Source: Serilophus lunatus
Taxonomy: Eukaryota > Chordata > Aves > Passeriformes > Eurylaimidae
Assembly: GCA_013399895.1 (NCBI GenBank)
Contig: VXBA01006146.1
Location: 497,263-561,262, forward strand
Direction of reading: 5' to 3'
DNA length: 64,000 nucleotides
Shown here in pieces: positions 23,646 to 38,586 of this stretch (position 1 is its first letter; every line of letters starts with the position of its first letter). The translations under genes and the position numbers were made by a program. The notes beneath the pieces were generated by a model. The model was not told the origin of the DNA. It worked only from the letters and a program-made list of their open reading frames with translations, and made no database searches.

Positions 23646-26600
23646 GGTTCTCTAAGGTGATTGCTTACATCCTCCAACAACCTCAAAAAAGGGAGACTAT
23701 GGATTCACTCAGACTACAGCTGAACTGGATTTCTCTGCACATCCAAATGGGGCTGAAGAGGGTCAATCCCTGAGGCTGAGATGGCAGAAATGTGATTAGT
23801 GGAGGTGGCAGCTTTTAGGCCTGGACATCACAGCTGTGGGTGACACTGGCAGACCACACCAGGCCTTTTTTATCTCCTTCCACTTGATGCAGTGTTTGCC
23901 GTGAGGAGTTTCAAAGGCATCTATCACTTTCTGCTGCATATAGATAGAAGAGCAGGTAAGTGTCCAAACCAAAGGCATCTGGCTAGACATCACCACACGT
24001 GAAACACATTCACAGCACAGGCTCAGCTTGGCTCAAGGCTAAGGGGACACACAGAAAGGCATTTCAAATTCTTATCTTGGAAAGCCCACTGAAACCAAGA
24101 GTGCCACGTGATTACAAAATTTAAGATTCCAGTTGCAACCAAAGCAGTCCCTTTTTTCAGGGTCTTTCTTCTGCTGCTGCCAGAAAAAGACATGCCTAAA
24201 CAACATGCCTATGGATACAACATTTGTCCAGAGGCAAGTGACTACTTCAGATGTTTTCACCATGCAGAAAAGTCCAAACTTCAATCCAACTCTAAACACC
24301 TTACAGGATTTTTAGGGAAAAAAAACCCTAAAAACATAGGAATGGACATGAACCTTAAGCTCCAGTTATGGGTTGTGCCTAACATGAACTGTGCAGAAGA
24401 TTCAAAATGCTTCACTTTGGCTTTAAACCAACCCAAAGGTTTCACACAGGCATCAGTTCTCCCCTTGAAATATTTTGCTGCTCTCCAGATCTAATGTAGA
24501 TTCTGGTCCCTGCCCCCACACCTAAGGGGTTTCTTTCTCCTGAACAGAACTACTTTGGACTTTACAGTGTTCTCAGGGGATTTACCTGTCTGCAATTGAT
24601 TTGGAAAGTCTGGCATTTAGAAATACCAGCAAACCTCATTCACCTACTCCAGACTTGGAGGAAAAGCCTTCCCTCAACCCCATGTCATGTGTCTAATCAA
24701 AAGCACAAGATAGAAGAAATTAAAAAATTCTTCCCCTAGGCATTTTTTCCAACACTGCTTTTGCTCTTCAGCTTCTTAATTCCATTCTCACTTTTAATGG
24801 TTTGTGAAGTTTTGACTGGCACAGAAACTATGCTAACCACATTTTAAGGTAGTGCTACCGACAAAATTTTTTATCTGCCGTTTTGGAGCACTGAAAATAG
24901 TATTAGTTGTGCCATTTCAGGGCAATAAAACTATTACACTTAATTTTGTTAACAAATTTCAGCCACAACAGATGTGGTGATCTCTTGCACTCACAGATCA
25001 AAAAGGACTAGCCAAAAGCCATTCCCCACCAGCACTGCTGATTTTGCCTTCTGCTGATCACGTACCCTGATCAGACTGGAAGTCACTTCTTAAGATGTGC
25101 TTTGAGGTTTTGCTCAGCCAAGAGAAGACTTCAAGAGGCAGCCACATTTGGTAAAACATGACACAGATTTGGGAGAGCCTGTTAAAGCCTGGAAGACCAC
25201 TCTGGACCTTGCAGTGCTTGTTAGGATTTTTTCTCTCCTTGGGAGAGGACAACTTTGCCTCTGTGTGTAGCCAACTCAAAGAAATTTGCTTGCTTCTTTT
25301 TTACATGCACATACAATTGCCATTTGGACCTAATAATAAGCAGTGCTTTGCACAGTCACACAGTGAGTTTTCTGGTCAGCACCAGAGTTTCACAGCTCCC
25401 CATAGCTCTGTATGTACATATGCCCTCTGCCTCATCTAAAGGCACACACCAACCCTGAAAGACTTTCATCATTTCCCCTGAGTAAACCTATCACCCTCTG
25501 TGCTAAATATGCTGCAAGAATCCTGTCTCCACTGCTGAAACTCCTTTTGCAAGCACTGGTACTGTCCTCATGCCTCCTGCAGGAGCCACATTTTTAGGAT
25601 TTAAAAGCTCCAGCCATTTAAATATTGCCCAAACTCCTTGCCACTAAGGGAGAACAAAAATGAGTTAACGCTCACAGTGTGAGTGCATGCAAGGTACTGT
25701 TCCCTCTTTCCACCTCATTAGAAAATTGGAGAAAAAAAGAAATGCTCATCTTCTCCCATAATAATTTCAGATGAGTTCTTATTTCAATTACAATGCTGTT
25801 TCGTTCCAGGTCTTGCTAATACCCTTCAGTTTGCTCACCTGTAGGAGAAATGGTCCCTTACAGCTCTTCTCCCTTGTCCTCCTTCCCCCTCAGGCTATTT
25901 GGGTTTAAGACACATTGCATGCTAGAATAGAAAATATTAATATAGCTTTCCCTCCAAATTTAGGCAAGAATATTCAGATGCTTTAGCAGCTGCCTTGGCT
26001 TCTTAAGAACTCGGTAATCCTTTAATCTCCAGACACTTTTTTTTTCCCATAAAAGATTCACAAGCAAAACAAATGCAATATGGATCAAAAATTCAATCAG
26101 AATGCTTAAAATGCAATTACATTCATCAGGGTGTTCTGTTAGGTTGGGTATTAAATCTGGGTTTTATTCAATATCCTCCTTTTATTATAAAGCAGTATTT
26201 TTCCACTCTGTAATCATCTGATCCCTAGGCTAAAGTCCTATTTGCCCAAAACATACACAAAACATACAGGGAGATAACTGGTTAGAAATTCCTGCACAGA
26301 ACTGCTCCAGTGGAGGCATAAGAAAAAGACAAATAAGAGAGTGAGCAAAGACACTTCTACTGAAGCAGGGAGGCTAATTTCAGAATTTGAGATTCTGCAG
26401 TTATGACTTTAATAAGTAGTTGTCAAATGAGTTCCTTCTTGAACTCCATTTTCAAAGCAAATCCATGTGTCTGCCTGTACCTTTGAGCATTTCCCCCCAT
26501 CTTGCAGTTTTAAAGGAGTTCTGAAATTTAATCACATTGTTTTTGCAACAGAGCTATCTGGAAATTTTCCAACCCAATGGATTTTTCTTGGGGGAATGCC

Positions 26601-28805
26601 AACCTGTTTAAACCAGAACTTTTTGTGAAAATGAGACTTCACAAGTCCTTCAGCACAGACCCATTCCAGACTTGGGAGGGACCCACTTTATCAGCCAAGC
26701 AGTTTGTTCTCATGCTTGGGTGTGTGTGGGATTTGATTCTCTCTTTTGACACAGAGTGAGGAGGTCCCATGTCCAGGCCATCCCTTGGGCAACTGAACCA
26801 TCAGCCCTTTTGAGTAAAGGGCAGTAACACATCCTCCTTCACTCCCCCTGCTCCTCCCATTCCTCCTACCAGAAAGGCTTTGCTTTTCTCAGTCTACAGC
26901 CCAATAAAAGCCCCAAAATCTCTCTTTTCCTGCCAGTGAGAGGTAATACTGAAGCACACAAGGATGCCCAGCAGGCTGTCACCATTAGCCTCCTGCAGGG
27001 CCTCTAGTGCTGCCAGCCCCAACCTGCTGCACGTAAGGTCCTTCCTGTCCAGCCAGCAACTCCCTCAGCATTCAAGCACAACCAAGAGCTCCCAAGCAAA
27101 AAAGCTGCTTTTCCTTCCTCTCAGAGCCCTCATGTCACCTTGCACTACCTTTCTGCCACAGATAAGGAAGGGACAGTTCTCAGGTTTAACAAGACTGTCT
27201 CCACTACCCAGGTGGCATCTGGTGGACTCCACCAGCTCCTTTCATGCTCAGGGCATTGGCAAAGAGGGTCAAGACTGCTGTACACAATCAGAGAAGGCCA
27301 TGAACAGCACTGCCTAATGATTTGTATGACCTGCAGATTAGGGCTCAGAAATTAATGTAATTAACTTGGTATCAGTCTCTTCAGTGCTTCGGGACAGACA
27401 GGGTTCAGACTGTTTTCATGACTGGCTTGGACACACTATGCAGTGCATGAGTGAGGTTTCCCTGCAAATACATTAAGAAGTCCATGTTGATTTGCACTAC
27501 AGTCCAAAAGCAATAACCTGCAGAGCCTTGGCAGCTCCATACACTGCCCTCCCATCATTTCTCTAGAAAATTAAGCTGTGATGCTGTTAGAGGCCTTAAA
27601 TTTGCTGTCTTTTATGACATTGGGGTAAAAATCAGTACTGCTACATGCAGCCCAGTATAGTAGTGTTTTACCAGCTGACATTCAGCTGAGTTTGACTGAC
27701 AACTCTCACAGCCCAGTGTCTGTAATATTTCAGTTTGGCACTGTGTGAGAAAGTGGGATCTCTGTGAAACAGCTGTGTCTGAGCATGCTTCACCAAACTG
27801 CTTCCATTCCAGCACTGACCAGCAGTGTTCCTACCTCCATTTCTGAGGCACAGGTATCAGCATCCTTAAAGGATCTTTAGAACCTGCAGAATCGTATTTT
27901 CAGCTTCTCAGGTGCACATTGATACCCTCTTCCAGTTGAGACAACTGCACTTCTTTTCCTGGGCTGGTTACTGCAACACACTACCAAATGGGAATACTGG
28001 AATAGAGATTTTTGAAGATTCTAGAGGTTTCCCAGAAGTACATATTAAAGAGATTAAAGCCAGCTAAAGATCAATTTTGAAATAATGATTTTTTAAATAA
28101 TTATACCATTAACTTCAATTAAGAGTGTTGGCATTTCCATTTCATCCACTATAAGAACTTCTTCCAAACTAAGGGTCATTTTGGGTGACACTCATTTTCT
28201 TAAAATATTTGTCAAAAACAATTCAATTCCTTCAATTAAATGAAGGAAATACATCAACATCAATCCAAATATATGCAACAGTGACAATTTTGGTGGGGGC
28301 ACTGTGGCATCCTGTTCCTAGGCACATTTCTCTTCTGGCTGCAGAGAAGGCACACAGAGGACCCAGCCAAGCACAGAGCAGCCCCAAAGCCCTCAGAGAT
28401 CTGGGCTTTCTTGTCAGCTCTTCTGTTGAAAAGGATGACAGCATTCTGCACAGGGGAATTGTGACTCTCATTTCCAAATGAGCAATAAACCTTAATATGG
28501 TGTCAATGTAGCCAGATGGAATAATTTGTACATTGCTTCCAGTTAAAGAAACTACTGTTGTTCTGTAATTCTCTTCCATTTTTCTTTTTTTTTTTTCTTT
28601 TGTTTGTTCCAGAAGATGCAAATATGCTGAATGAGAAAGAGAACTTAAGTCTCCCAGCAAATAGCTCTACAAGGAGCATAATAAAAACATTTTTCTCCTT
28701 TCATAGCTCAAAATCATACATAGAGAAGATGGAGGATGCTTGCTTTCCAACACAGAAGTTTTAGTGATCAGTAGCACTGCATGCAAAATACAGGAAAAAC
28801 GAGTA

Positions 28806-28831
28806 CTCTCTCTCTCTCTCTAGATATATAT
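28806..28831. repeat. (CT)8-(AT)4 microsatellite
   Basis: Eight CT units at 28,806-28,821 are followed, after TAG-type linker bases, by a short AT run. It is a compound dinucleotide repeat. Confidence 0.92.
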
Positions 28832-31051
28832 TCCTTTATGTTTACAAATGTAAAATGCAACATATATAAAATATGTTAAATATAGAAACAGTTTTTTGAT
28901 AAACTGCTTCCTAGTAGGTATAAAGCAATCTTAGCCAAAACAGCAGCTCAGAGCCTGACTTCTTTCCCATATGATGAAAATTTTAGCTTTGTTTTCATCT
29001 GCTGGGTTATTAGTGTCACAGATGGAAAGGGCTATTCCTGGTTTATAGACACAGCAAAGTACCTATTACTTCTAAAAATTCCCTTGTAAAAACTAGTCAA
29101 TTTTTAGTTCATTAAAAAATTAAAATATTCCATGAATTTAACTGAAGTAGGTTACAGACATTTCAAAACCATATGTAAAATAGTCTCTCAGATCCATGAA
29201 TATCACATTTGGGCTCTTCAATTAGGCTGGTGGATCACTCCTATGGCACATGCGATTCCAAATCTTCCTTACACATTGCAAGGAGATAAGGAAGCCCTGG
29301 AACGGCTAAAACTTCAAATGCAAAGATTCACATCATGGAAACCCCTGTAGTGGGGCTTCTGGCCACACAAAGCAGAGTGAAAGGCTAAAAGAGCACATTT
29401 GATGTCAAAGCCAAGTCAAGGGAAGTGTCTGCTCAAGTTCATAAGAGGTGATGCACCAGTACCTAATTTAGCATCCTGCCTGTCACCCTGGAGACAGACA
29501 ATACTAATGCTTTCAATATGCATGTTTCCTACAATGCAGCTTTTGCTGTTCACCTGCATAACCCCGTATGAAGCAGCAAGTTCTCTTTGTTTCCTTTTAC
29601 CTTTGCCTGGGCCATTTCCTTCTCTGCTGATTTACAGGGACATCAACGAGGAGGCAATCAAGGTCCATCAAGAGGTTAGCTGCTCCACTTTCCTGACCCC
29701 TTAAGTAGGTGTATCCACAATGACCATGGAGCAGGCAATTGGGCTGCACATCAGGCCCTCTTCAACCTTATTTCAGTGAGATCTAAATGTGCACAAGGTC
29801 AGCTTTCAAATGTCACAGCTGTTACTCACTGCCCTCCACTCCTGTAGTTATCCTCATCCCCTGCACTCTGGAAAATGTTCTTAAACCCCAAATTAAGTCA
29901 TATTAGTTTAATTCACTGCCATCAAACATCAATGCATAAGATAGAGGATAGTAGCAGTCCTGACCCAACAAGTTGTACTTTCCACAAAGTGCAAGTGGGG
30001 AAGGTGATTCTGCCATGCTCTTGGAAGCTGGTCTCCAACAGTCTCATTCCCCTGGCCGAGATGTTCACAAGAACTCAGAGGTTTTATGACAGACAAAATG
30101 GGTCACACAAAATACCTTAGTGTTAGTAACAATCATACTTGCTAAGCATAGCAAGCAGATGAAGAATGTCATCAGATGCTCCCACAAAAACGAACTTGCT
30201 TAGATGTCACCCTCTGTGGCATTCAATTTATGAAAGCTTCCTTTATACTGTGTTTCATTTCCAAATACCTTTGCTTTCTCCTGCCTGAATCCTTGCCTTC
30301 ATTTCCGTCAGAGTTGTTGCTGAATTCCAATTAAATCATAAAAACGAGTGAGAACAAAGAGAAGAGCAAGATGACCAAAGCAGACCTGAGCAGGTGACAA
30401 TTGCACAGTGCAGCTATCACAAAAGGTAGTTTAAAAGTACCATGTCAAACAAATGAACTAATTACCACATGTCTTCAGTGAACCCCGGATAGTATTTCAT
30501 GGCAGAGAAACTTTGCATCTAACGTAAATCTAAAGACAGGAAGAATGGTTTGTACCCAAAACATTGCTCCTGCAGCTATATCTGAAAAACAACGTAGCTT
30601 CAGAGTCAAAGGGTCTCTCTTAGAAGGTCAAATGCAAGTAAATTCAAAAACTTAAGTCGCGGAGTGTGAGAAGTACAGGAGTCAACACAGCTCAGACTAA
30701 GTTTTGTTCTGTGTCCTTCTTCTGTTGTTACACAGTGTTTGAAAGAAGTGCCTATTTTTAAGGCAAATGGACTCCTACCAGTGAGAAGTTGCAGCAGATT
30801 CAAGCTCTGAAGAGCACTATAAAGGTGAAAGCTGGTATTACCTGCACTAACAGCTGCACCATTACTCAAGCCTGCTACACTCCTGACTGCAGCAGGGAGT
30901 TCCACAAATCAGCCAGCTGTCTACAAATGTATTTATTATTCCTCGTTTCATGCTTGTGGTGTTAGTCTTTCTCATCTGTGTCATGAAAACCTATGAAGAG
31001 GAGAGTTACAGTGAGCATTATTCTGTCTGCTCAGATGTGCCATCGCTAAAT

Positions 31052-31069
31052 CAACCAACCAACCAACCC
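31052..31069. repeat. (CAAC)4 microsatellite
   Basis: About four perfect CAAC/CCAA units, ending in a degenerate CCCACC. Confidence 0.88.
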
Positions 31070-34000
31070 ACCACCCTCTCTGGAAATCTCCCTCTGCACC
31101 ATTGTCTTGTGTCTGCTCAGTTTATAGCACAAAATGGAACAAAATACAAACCTGAAGTTGACAAATGCAAAGACTTGTATTTGGTGCCTGGGACAACACA
31201 CACCATTCTAGGGACAAGTGAGCATTCTGTGTTGGTGCAACTGTTGCACAACACCATGAACAGCTTGTTCCAGGTGCAGCAGTACTTCCTGAACTACTTC
31301 AACAGTTCTTCTTTATACATACCTCTATGTAATTCTTAAATTAGCTTGGGGTAAAAAAACCCCAGATGTCTTCAGTGAATTGTGGATCCTCTGACAACAA
31401 AGCAAGCAGTTTCTGGAACACCCCCAGGGAAATTCATGTTGGTTTTTCAGCAATAAAGCAAATTAGTACCATAGCTTGAAAGGTTAACAGACAGAACAAT
31501 CCTATGTAATAGTAGGGGAAGAAGACAAAATGATTAAAAAAATCAATTTGTTGCTACCTTGTGATGTTGTTTATTATCAATGACGGCAAAAAATCTCCTC
31601 CTCTGCATTCCATAAAGATGTAATTCCTGCACACAGACCCGTGCATGACTGAGCAGGTTGTATAGAGGATGGACAAGGCAGGCGAAATAAAGGCATGGAG
31701 GCAGAGCAGCTGTGGGAACGCTGCAGTCAAAGCCACAGTTTTTGGATTCACCACAGTCCTTGGATGCACAATGCAAGGCACCCAACAAAACATAACTGAG
31801 CCCCTTGCCCCAAATGCCTATCTCATGTGTCTGTAGGGAGCAGTGTAGCACAGATCAAATGCTTTTTCTCTGTTGTGTAACATCAGAGAAGATTCCGTGG
31901 TCCCCGAACACAGAAATACCTGCTTTTCCCAAGGGCTGGTGGTGAAGGAGAAGGAACCAGCTCACAGACCCTGTGAGCTTGCAAGCTGTCACACACACGG
32001 GCATTTCAAACACATTGTACTGTGCTGCAACAGCAAGGCTGAGATTGGTAGCTAAGCTGGCTCATTTTGAGCTAGTTAGGTACCTTTCTAAGTAGGTTCT
32101 CCTCTGGTACAGATGAGCAAGCTTTATCCAGGCTCTGAGTCCCCTAAGAGCTACATATCTGCTCTAGCAAGTGCTAGACTTAGGCTAATGTATTCTGATG
32201 CACAACTCGGTGCAGTGTTACTGAGGAGAGACAGCTCAGACTCGGCTGTAGGCATGAGCAAAGCAAACTCACACAGACCCCTAAAAGACTGCACATGTAG
32301 CTCCAGCCACTCTGTAGTTAGCACAAGAAGCAAGTCTCCTCCTAAGGAGTCAAGTCTGATTAGTTCTCTAGCACTCCTTTACTGAAACACCAGGCAGAAT
32401 GTGAGACAAAGCCATTCTTCTCTGGAAACCATATGACACCTCACCAGTACCCAAAACACCAACAAGCACTTGAAAAGGATGACAGGGCACAGCCACCACA
32501 ACACTAGCCCTCCACCATTTAACAGTTTGGTTTTCCACATGGGTGATTTTACCATATCTGAAACTGCTCATTCCATCACCCCACAGCAGCTTGCAAGTCA
32601 CAGTGTAAAAGTTATTCTCTTCCTTAATTGATAAAATATGCTTGTCCTGAAGAATATGTTTGTGTAACACAAAGTCTCAAAATGTATTTTCTTTTCCATT
32701 TTTGGATTTATTTTTTCGCTGGAAAAGACTACTAGCATTGCCTCATACCATGGAAAGAGGAAAGAATTAAAAAAGGCAGGCAAAGAGTGCACAAACTCCA
32801 AAGATGGGAGAAAAGAAAATGTTGCCTTAAGCAAAACCAAGACTAAGTGGATAGAACAAGGAAAAGATGAATGACAGACCTTGAAATGTAAACTGATAGG
32901 CATGGTGACACAGCTTGTAGAAACTGTTAACTTTAGAAATGGGAATCTGCCAGGAGTCTTGTCCAGTTCCACACTTGTGAATGAAGAGAGTTTAAAGGGG
33001 GCTCACTGGGGGTTGTGGGGGTAGATCATCCTCTCTGAGGTCCCTTTTCTGCCTACGATGTTCACAGCTGCACTGCACAGGTAGGTAAGGGGTCTCAGAA
33101 TTTGAAAAGCCTTGAATAGAATAGCTCTGGATAGATAGTTTACCTGGCCCATTTTTCCCTCCTTGGTTTGGGCACTAGGATGTCCAACAAGGGCAGAAGA
33201 GAACCACGAGTGAGGTAGTGGAGCCTGATTCTCATCCAAGGGACTAAGTTGCCCTGAAATGGCTCTTACTTGGACCAGGACTATTGAGCCCACAGGCTGG
33301 TGAGAGCAGTGCCCAGCCTCAGTTCTGTCACTGGTTGTACTTGGGCCAGTTTGATATCTTGCCATTTCTTATTTCTCTATTTTAAGGCTGTTTGCAATGA
33401 GACTTGCATATTTAATACCCTTCTGTGGTGAGACTCTGCAAGAAAGCACATGGTTATGTGACTCCCTGCTCCCCCAGCACACCTTCAAAGCCTTCCACAT
33501 CAAAAGATGTAGGAAGGCCTTTCCTGAACATAGGCTACAAGACAAACTGGCTTCATGCACCACCATCCATTTCAGCTACTAAGTGGAGTGCAAAAAAAAA
33601 CAAGCAATACTTGAGTTCTTCTAGCACTTTGAAAACAGAGTAGTTGAATGTCCTGCTTGCACTCTCTGTTCTGGAAAGACAATATCGTGATTTCTACTAT
33701 GAAAATGAAGAATGAGAAACTGTGTATATGACAAACCTACAACAAAAAGCCATGACAAGTATTGGTCTCCTGCCTTTAACATGTAAAAAGCAAAGGTGTT
33801 AGAAACTAAAATACAATAGGAATAACGCAACATTGCTGAGCTATCTTTTTGCCATCTGTCAAGTCTGCAGTATTTTCAAACTATTCTCAAGCAAATCACT
33901 AAATCATCATGTCTCTCTTCCTGTGATGTGATATGATAAAATAGAATATAATTGCTAATGCAGTACATTAACCTCTAACAGGAGTGCAGAACCATAAACC

Positions 34001-36440
34001 AGTTGTTAGTGCATGCCAGAAGGTTTCTGGCAGCCTTCCTAAGGATTTGTCAAAAAACAATTTGGATCCCCATTGCAGCTAAGGTGGAGCCACAGACCAA
34101 TTGGTGCTGAATGCCATGATCTTGTCAACCAACAACAGTCTTTGCAGGTAACAATGATCTTGGGCTGGTGGATTTATTGCTGTGGACAAAAGCATTGTGT
34201 TTGTCTTTTCCCAGCATCTTGATGGATATCACACTTTTTTCCTCAGTTACCCAAATTACCTCCTGTTTGTTTGGCAGGTTGCTGATTGCTCTACAGAGAC
34301 CAGGCAAAGTCTCACCTCCTGCTTTATACCTCTGCTGAGATGGCCTGATTCACAGAACAGGTCTGAGTGAGACCTGAATCAGTCTTGAGGGCAGGAATTA
34401 AGCAGGAAGCCTCCCTGGAAAAAACAGCTGGGCTCATCACTTTTCGTTTTCTATCTTGTACATGAAACTAATAGAAACAGCTTATTTGTGTCCAATTGCC
34501 AACTAAAAAAGATTACTGTTTTTAACTGTTAAGAAAGCAAATGTGGAATGAGTCACCTCAATGACTGTTACCTGTGGATTTTACACTGGCCTACCAATCT
34601 TAGGAAAATAACTAACTAACCTTTCTGCTCTGTAAGCTCTTGAGACAATCTTAATCGGCAATTTTCTGCTTTTCTGCCCTCTTGCTGATACAATTTTATC
34701 TTACAAGTTTATTGACAGTAAATACCACAAATTTTTATCTTCTCAGAAGAAAACTCTGGTGCTTTGGACCCTGCTAATGCTGTGGCTCTTCAGGATAATA
34801 CACACTTTGCATAATGAGTTACTACTGAATATTGACAACTGAAATATTAATAATAAAAAGAATGCCAAGCAATAGCAGCCTTTTTCAGATTATGGCCACC
34901 TAAGGATGACCACTGAAGAGAAGGGAAGTTTGAGCTTGAATAAAAGCTTGAACAGAAGTAAAGCTGTGAAAATAAAAAAGGTGGAGACATTGAGAAGGGA
35001 GGGAAAGTCCCTTCAAGGTAATAAAAGAAAAATCTGGCTGAATGATTGAAGAACTGTAAGAGCTAATTTGATACAAAGCATGTTTGAGTTTTGCTTTGAA
35101 CACTTTAAACCATAAGGGCAGGCTTTCTTTTGGTGCACCCCCAAATGCTCTATGTCTCACAGTAAGAGAAACTGCAATATATAGCAGCTTACAGTTTTAA
35201 CTAAGATGTTGGACTGGCAGATCGAAATACACCACGGAACTACTACAGCAGCCAAGACTGTTGCATTAGTGAGACAATGAAGGGATGAAAATATAAGTCC
35301 ATGTGCCTAAAGGGCAAGAGATCCTAAAGCCAAAACACAGCAGAGCTGGAAAATGAAGTAGCACTATCTTTACTAAAAAACTGGCTAAGATTAGCTAGTT
35401 TAAGGAGCAGGAGATGGGCATGAGGCTCTAGAGAATCAAATCCGATAATCAAAGAAGAGAATAAAAATGATCAAGCTAGGAATAGAAAAAGAACAGGTAA
35501 CATGGATGTCAAACATTAGTCCACTGCTTTTAATAAAGTGCTGCTTTCATCAGTTAAGTGTCTGCTTCAGAATTTTAGGGTCCTGAATAATAATAGCCAA
35601 ATTTATTCCTACCTACAGTACTCAAGGGCATCTTCCACAGTTGTGTCATCTTAGCATTTTTAAATGTATGCATGCATGTGCATACCACCACCCATGTCCT
35701 AAATCAGCTTTTTGGTCCCTGGTGAGCTCAGATCTCTGCAAGACTCCTCATCCCAAAGAAGAGAGTTCATCCTCTCTCTCTGTTTCCAGTACAGCTGCCA
35801 CAGCACAGTGCAATCATGAGGAAAAGGTCACTTGTTCAAAGAAAACTGCTTTACATGGACTAACAAAACCCCAAAGCCCAGTGCACAGACTTCTATTGTT
35901 CCAGAGATCTTCAAAAGGCTTTTTTAATACACTTCAGGGCTCTGATAGATTACAAACACAATATATTTTTCAAAAATCATTCAGCTTGTCACACTCAGAG
36001 TGCAATGCACAAGTTAGATTTCATTGCAAAAGAAGGGTTAAATAGAGAAATGCAAAGGTAATTTAATCCTTCAGCAGCAAAAGGGAGTTTTGCAATGGAA
36101 TTTCAAGAGATGTGGAGCTGACACTTGCAAGACTATGTGCTGGAGCTTCATCCCTGGGGCACAAACTAACAAAAAAAGAAAAAGCCCAGAAAAAAAAATC
36201 TTTGTTTCTGAAGAAGGCCAATAGATTTTGTGTGTGTTAATATCTGTGGGCTCTTGAGCTCGTAACCAGCTCTACTATTATATCACAGTACCTGCTTGCT
36301 GCTCTCTCATCAAAAGAAATTTTTATATTTTAAAAAAAAAAGCCAATTAACAAACAAGAGCAACTCTAAGTTGTAATGAATGGTTCACTCCTCCAGCTAA
36401 ATGCCTACTAGTACTACTCACTGCCACTTTTTCCATATGT

Positions 36441-36474
36441 TTTTAATAAGTTCCATAAGTTCTTTTAATAAGTT
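36441..36474. repeat. 22-bp-period direct repeat
   Basis: The 12-mer TTTTAATAAGTT occurs at 36,441-36,452 and again at 36,463-36,474. A third partial AATAAG follows. It looks like a small local duplication in AT-rich DNA. Confidence 0.75.
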
Positions 36475-37548
36475 TAATAAGGAAGAAACGAGGCCCATGA
36501 ACAATGGAGCATGTGAGACACAAGTTCAGGAGCAGAAAAGAGAATAGAGCAGGTGGCACCAATGCCACAGTAACTTGTCTGGTTCTTCCAACTGGGATTA
36601 CTACAAAAGGTGTTGTTTGTGGCAGCAATTGGATGCCTGTCAGCCTGAACATGGAGTGATGCCAGCAGCCAACTTCCTGCAGGAGCAAATGCTAATGGAG
36701 ATGTTCAGCTGAAAGGAGCAGTAAAGATGTAGGGGACCAGCACAGAGCAATGACCTTCTGCTCACTGCTGACCTGGAGTGAACCTGGCACAGCTACTGAG
36801 AAATAAACAGTTCTCTTACACCTCCTTTGGTTTCTAAATGCTTTCTTTTTTAAACTGTGGACTGCATCCTCAGCAGATAGATATTTGCACAGCTCCCATA
36901 TAACCACTGAACCATGTCTATTTACACCAGATGAACATCTAGTCAATGGTTTTCCAGTTTTAGATGGGCTGGAAAATTAAGATTTCTCAGTTCTAAATGC
37001 ATTCTTGAACCTCTCTTATTTTTAATGTGTCTACCCCCACTTCTTCTCCCTTCCATTTTAACCTACAATTTTTCAGGTCATTTAGTTCAGAATGCAAACA
37101 CAGATGAGTTATTAGGAGTTGAACATTGCCAACTGTGCATGTAATGTGACTTTGTTTCACTAGGAGTAATAAGCATATCCACACTAACAAAAAATAAGGA
37201 CTCACAGTTCAGAAAGGCATGATACAACAGGAGGAGCCCTTCTGCCTAAAGTCCTGTTGGAACTTTTTCAAGTACTTTTGAGCTGAGGATATAAGCTGAG
37301 AGCAGCAGAAAGGAGTAGACCAGTGGAATTAGCTATAATTTCACGTACTGTCACCACTACATCACCAGGATGGGAAAAAAAAAAATAGATCATCTGGAGG
37401 GGAAAGGGTAATAATGGGTGTTCTTCAACATGTCAAATACAAAACAGTGCAGAAATGTTGAGGCCTGGAAAAGGGCTAGGCTAAAAGGAAAAAGGTGATG
37501 GTTGCACAGCATTGGAGAAAGTAAGAGCTGACCCCTAGAAAAGTGTCT

Positions 37549-37564
37549 TCTTTTTTTTTTTTTT
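37549..37564. repeat. Poly-T tract
   Basis: A run of 14 T residues preceded by TC. It is a homopolymer and may contain length errors from sequencing. Confidence 0.88.
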
Positions 37565-37789
37565 CTAAGCAAGCTGATCCTCCAGGCTCAGAATTTAACT
37601 TGTTTTTACTGCTGTTTTATTACTTTTTCCATTTTGCCATGACAAGTTAATGATTTTTGCAAAAATGTACCATGACAAATCTGCCCCTGCAGGTGGCTTT
37701 GCACACACTATGCTCATGAAAGACTTTGATCCCTCCCTCTCTTTTTAGTTTCTTTCCTTGTGTTGTGTTTTCAGATATTTTGCTTTTTG

Positions 37790-37803
37790 TTTTTTTTTTT
37801 TTT
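37790..37803. repeat. Poly-T tract
   Basis: A second run of 14 T residues about 230 bp from the previous one, within a generally T-rich stretch. Confidence 0.88.
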
Positions 37804-38566
37804 CCTTCCAAAGATTAAAGGAGAGAAAAAAAAGACACTGAGGAACTGGTAGGCAGGACAACATCCAACACAGTCTGGATAAACCACGAGGCAGAAGCTA
37901 AAGGAAGGTTTGCAGCTGACTTCCCCCACATCTCCACCTCTTGTAACTGCAGCAGGTCAAGGACATTCAATATGGTACTTTGGTGGTCACAAGGCACTGA
38001 AGAGAGAGCAACTCGCCCAGAGGAATCACAATGCTGACATGTCCCTGCCACTGCACTTTAACACTCCCTGCCTTGTGCTGTCAGCAACAGCTGAAAACAC
38101 TGGCAGAATGACTCTCATACAGGGAGGTCATCTTTAGGAAATCTTCAGATAATCTCACCAGCAAACTCACTTCTGATTGCTGTGCTGCACACACCCCCCG
38201 CCACTTGAGCCGTGGTGATCTGCCTTTGATCCAAATTGTACTGCCATCCGGAGATGCAGTCCGGCTTCCTACCTCAGAAGGAAACTTCCCACCTCCTCAG
38301 AAAAAGAGGCTTTATTACTCTGATCATATCCTCAGTATAATTATTACCTGATACCTGTGAATGGGAATAGCAACAGCTGTTGCACAGAGGCTGGGAAGTG
38401 AAGATGGGGGCTGAGTTGGACTTTATAAACACTTAAAACTTCTGAAGATTATTCCTTTTGAAGCTAGACATACATTTTAATCAGCTACTTTCATCATTAT
38501 TCATGAATGAATTATTAATTAGTCCTCTTGACTAAAAATACCATTTCCAGCTCGCTGCAAAAATAT

Positions 38567-38586
38567 ACACACACACGCACACATAC
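38567..38586. repeat. Imperfect (CA)n microsatellite
   Basis: An ACACAC run interrupted by a single G (CGCAC) and ending in ATACAG. It is a short, decaying dinucleotide repeat. Confidence 0.82.

Noticed and set aside
25325..25400. Third MIR-like stretch with CACAGTCACACAGTGAG
   Set aside because: Only one short word matches and the expected neighbouring segments are missing.
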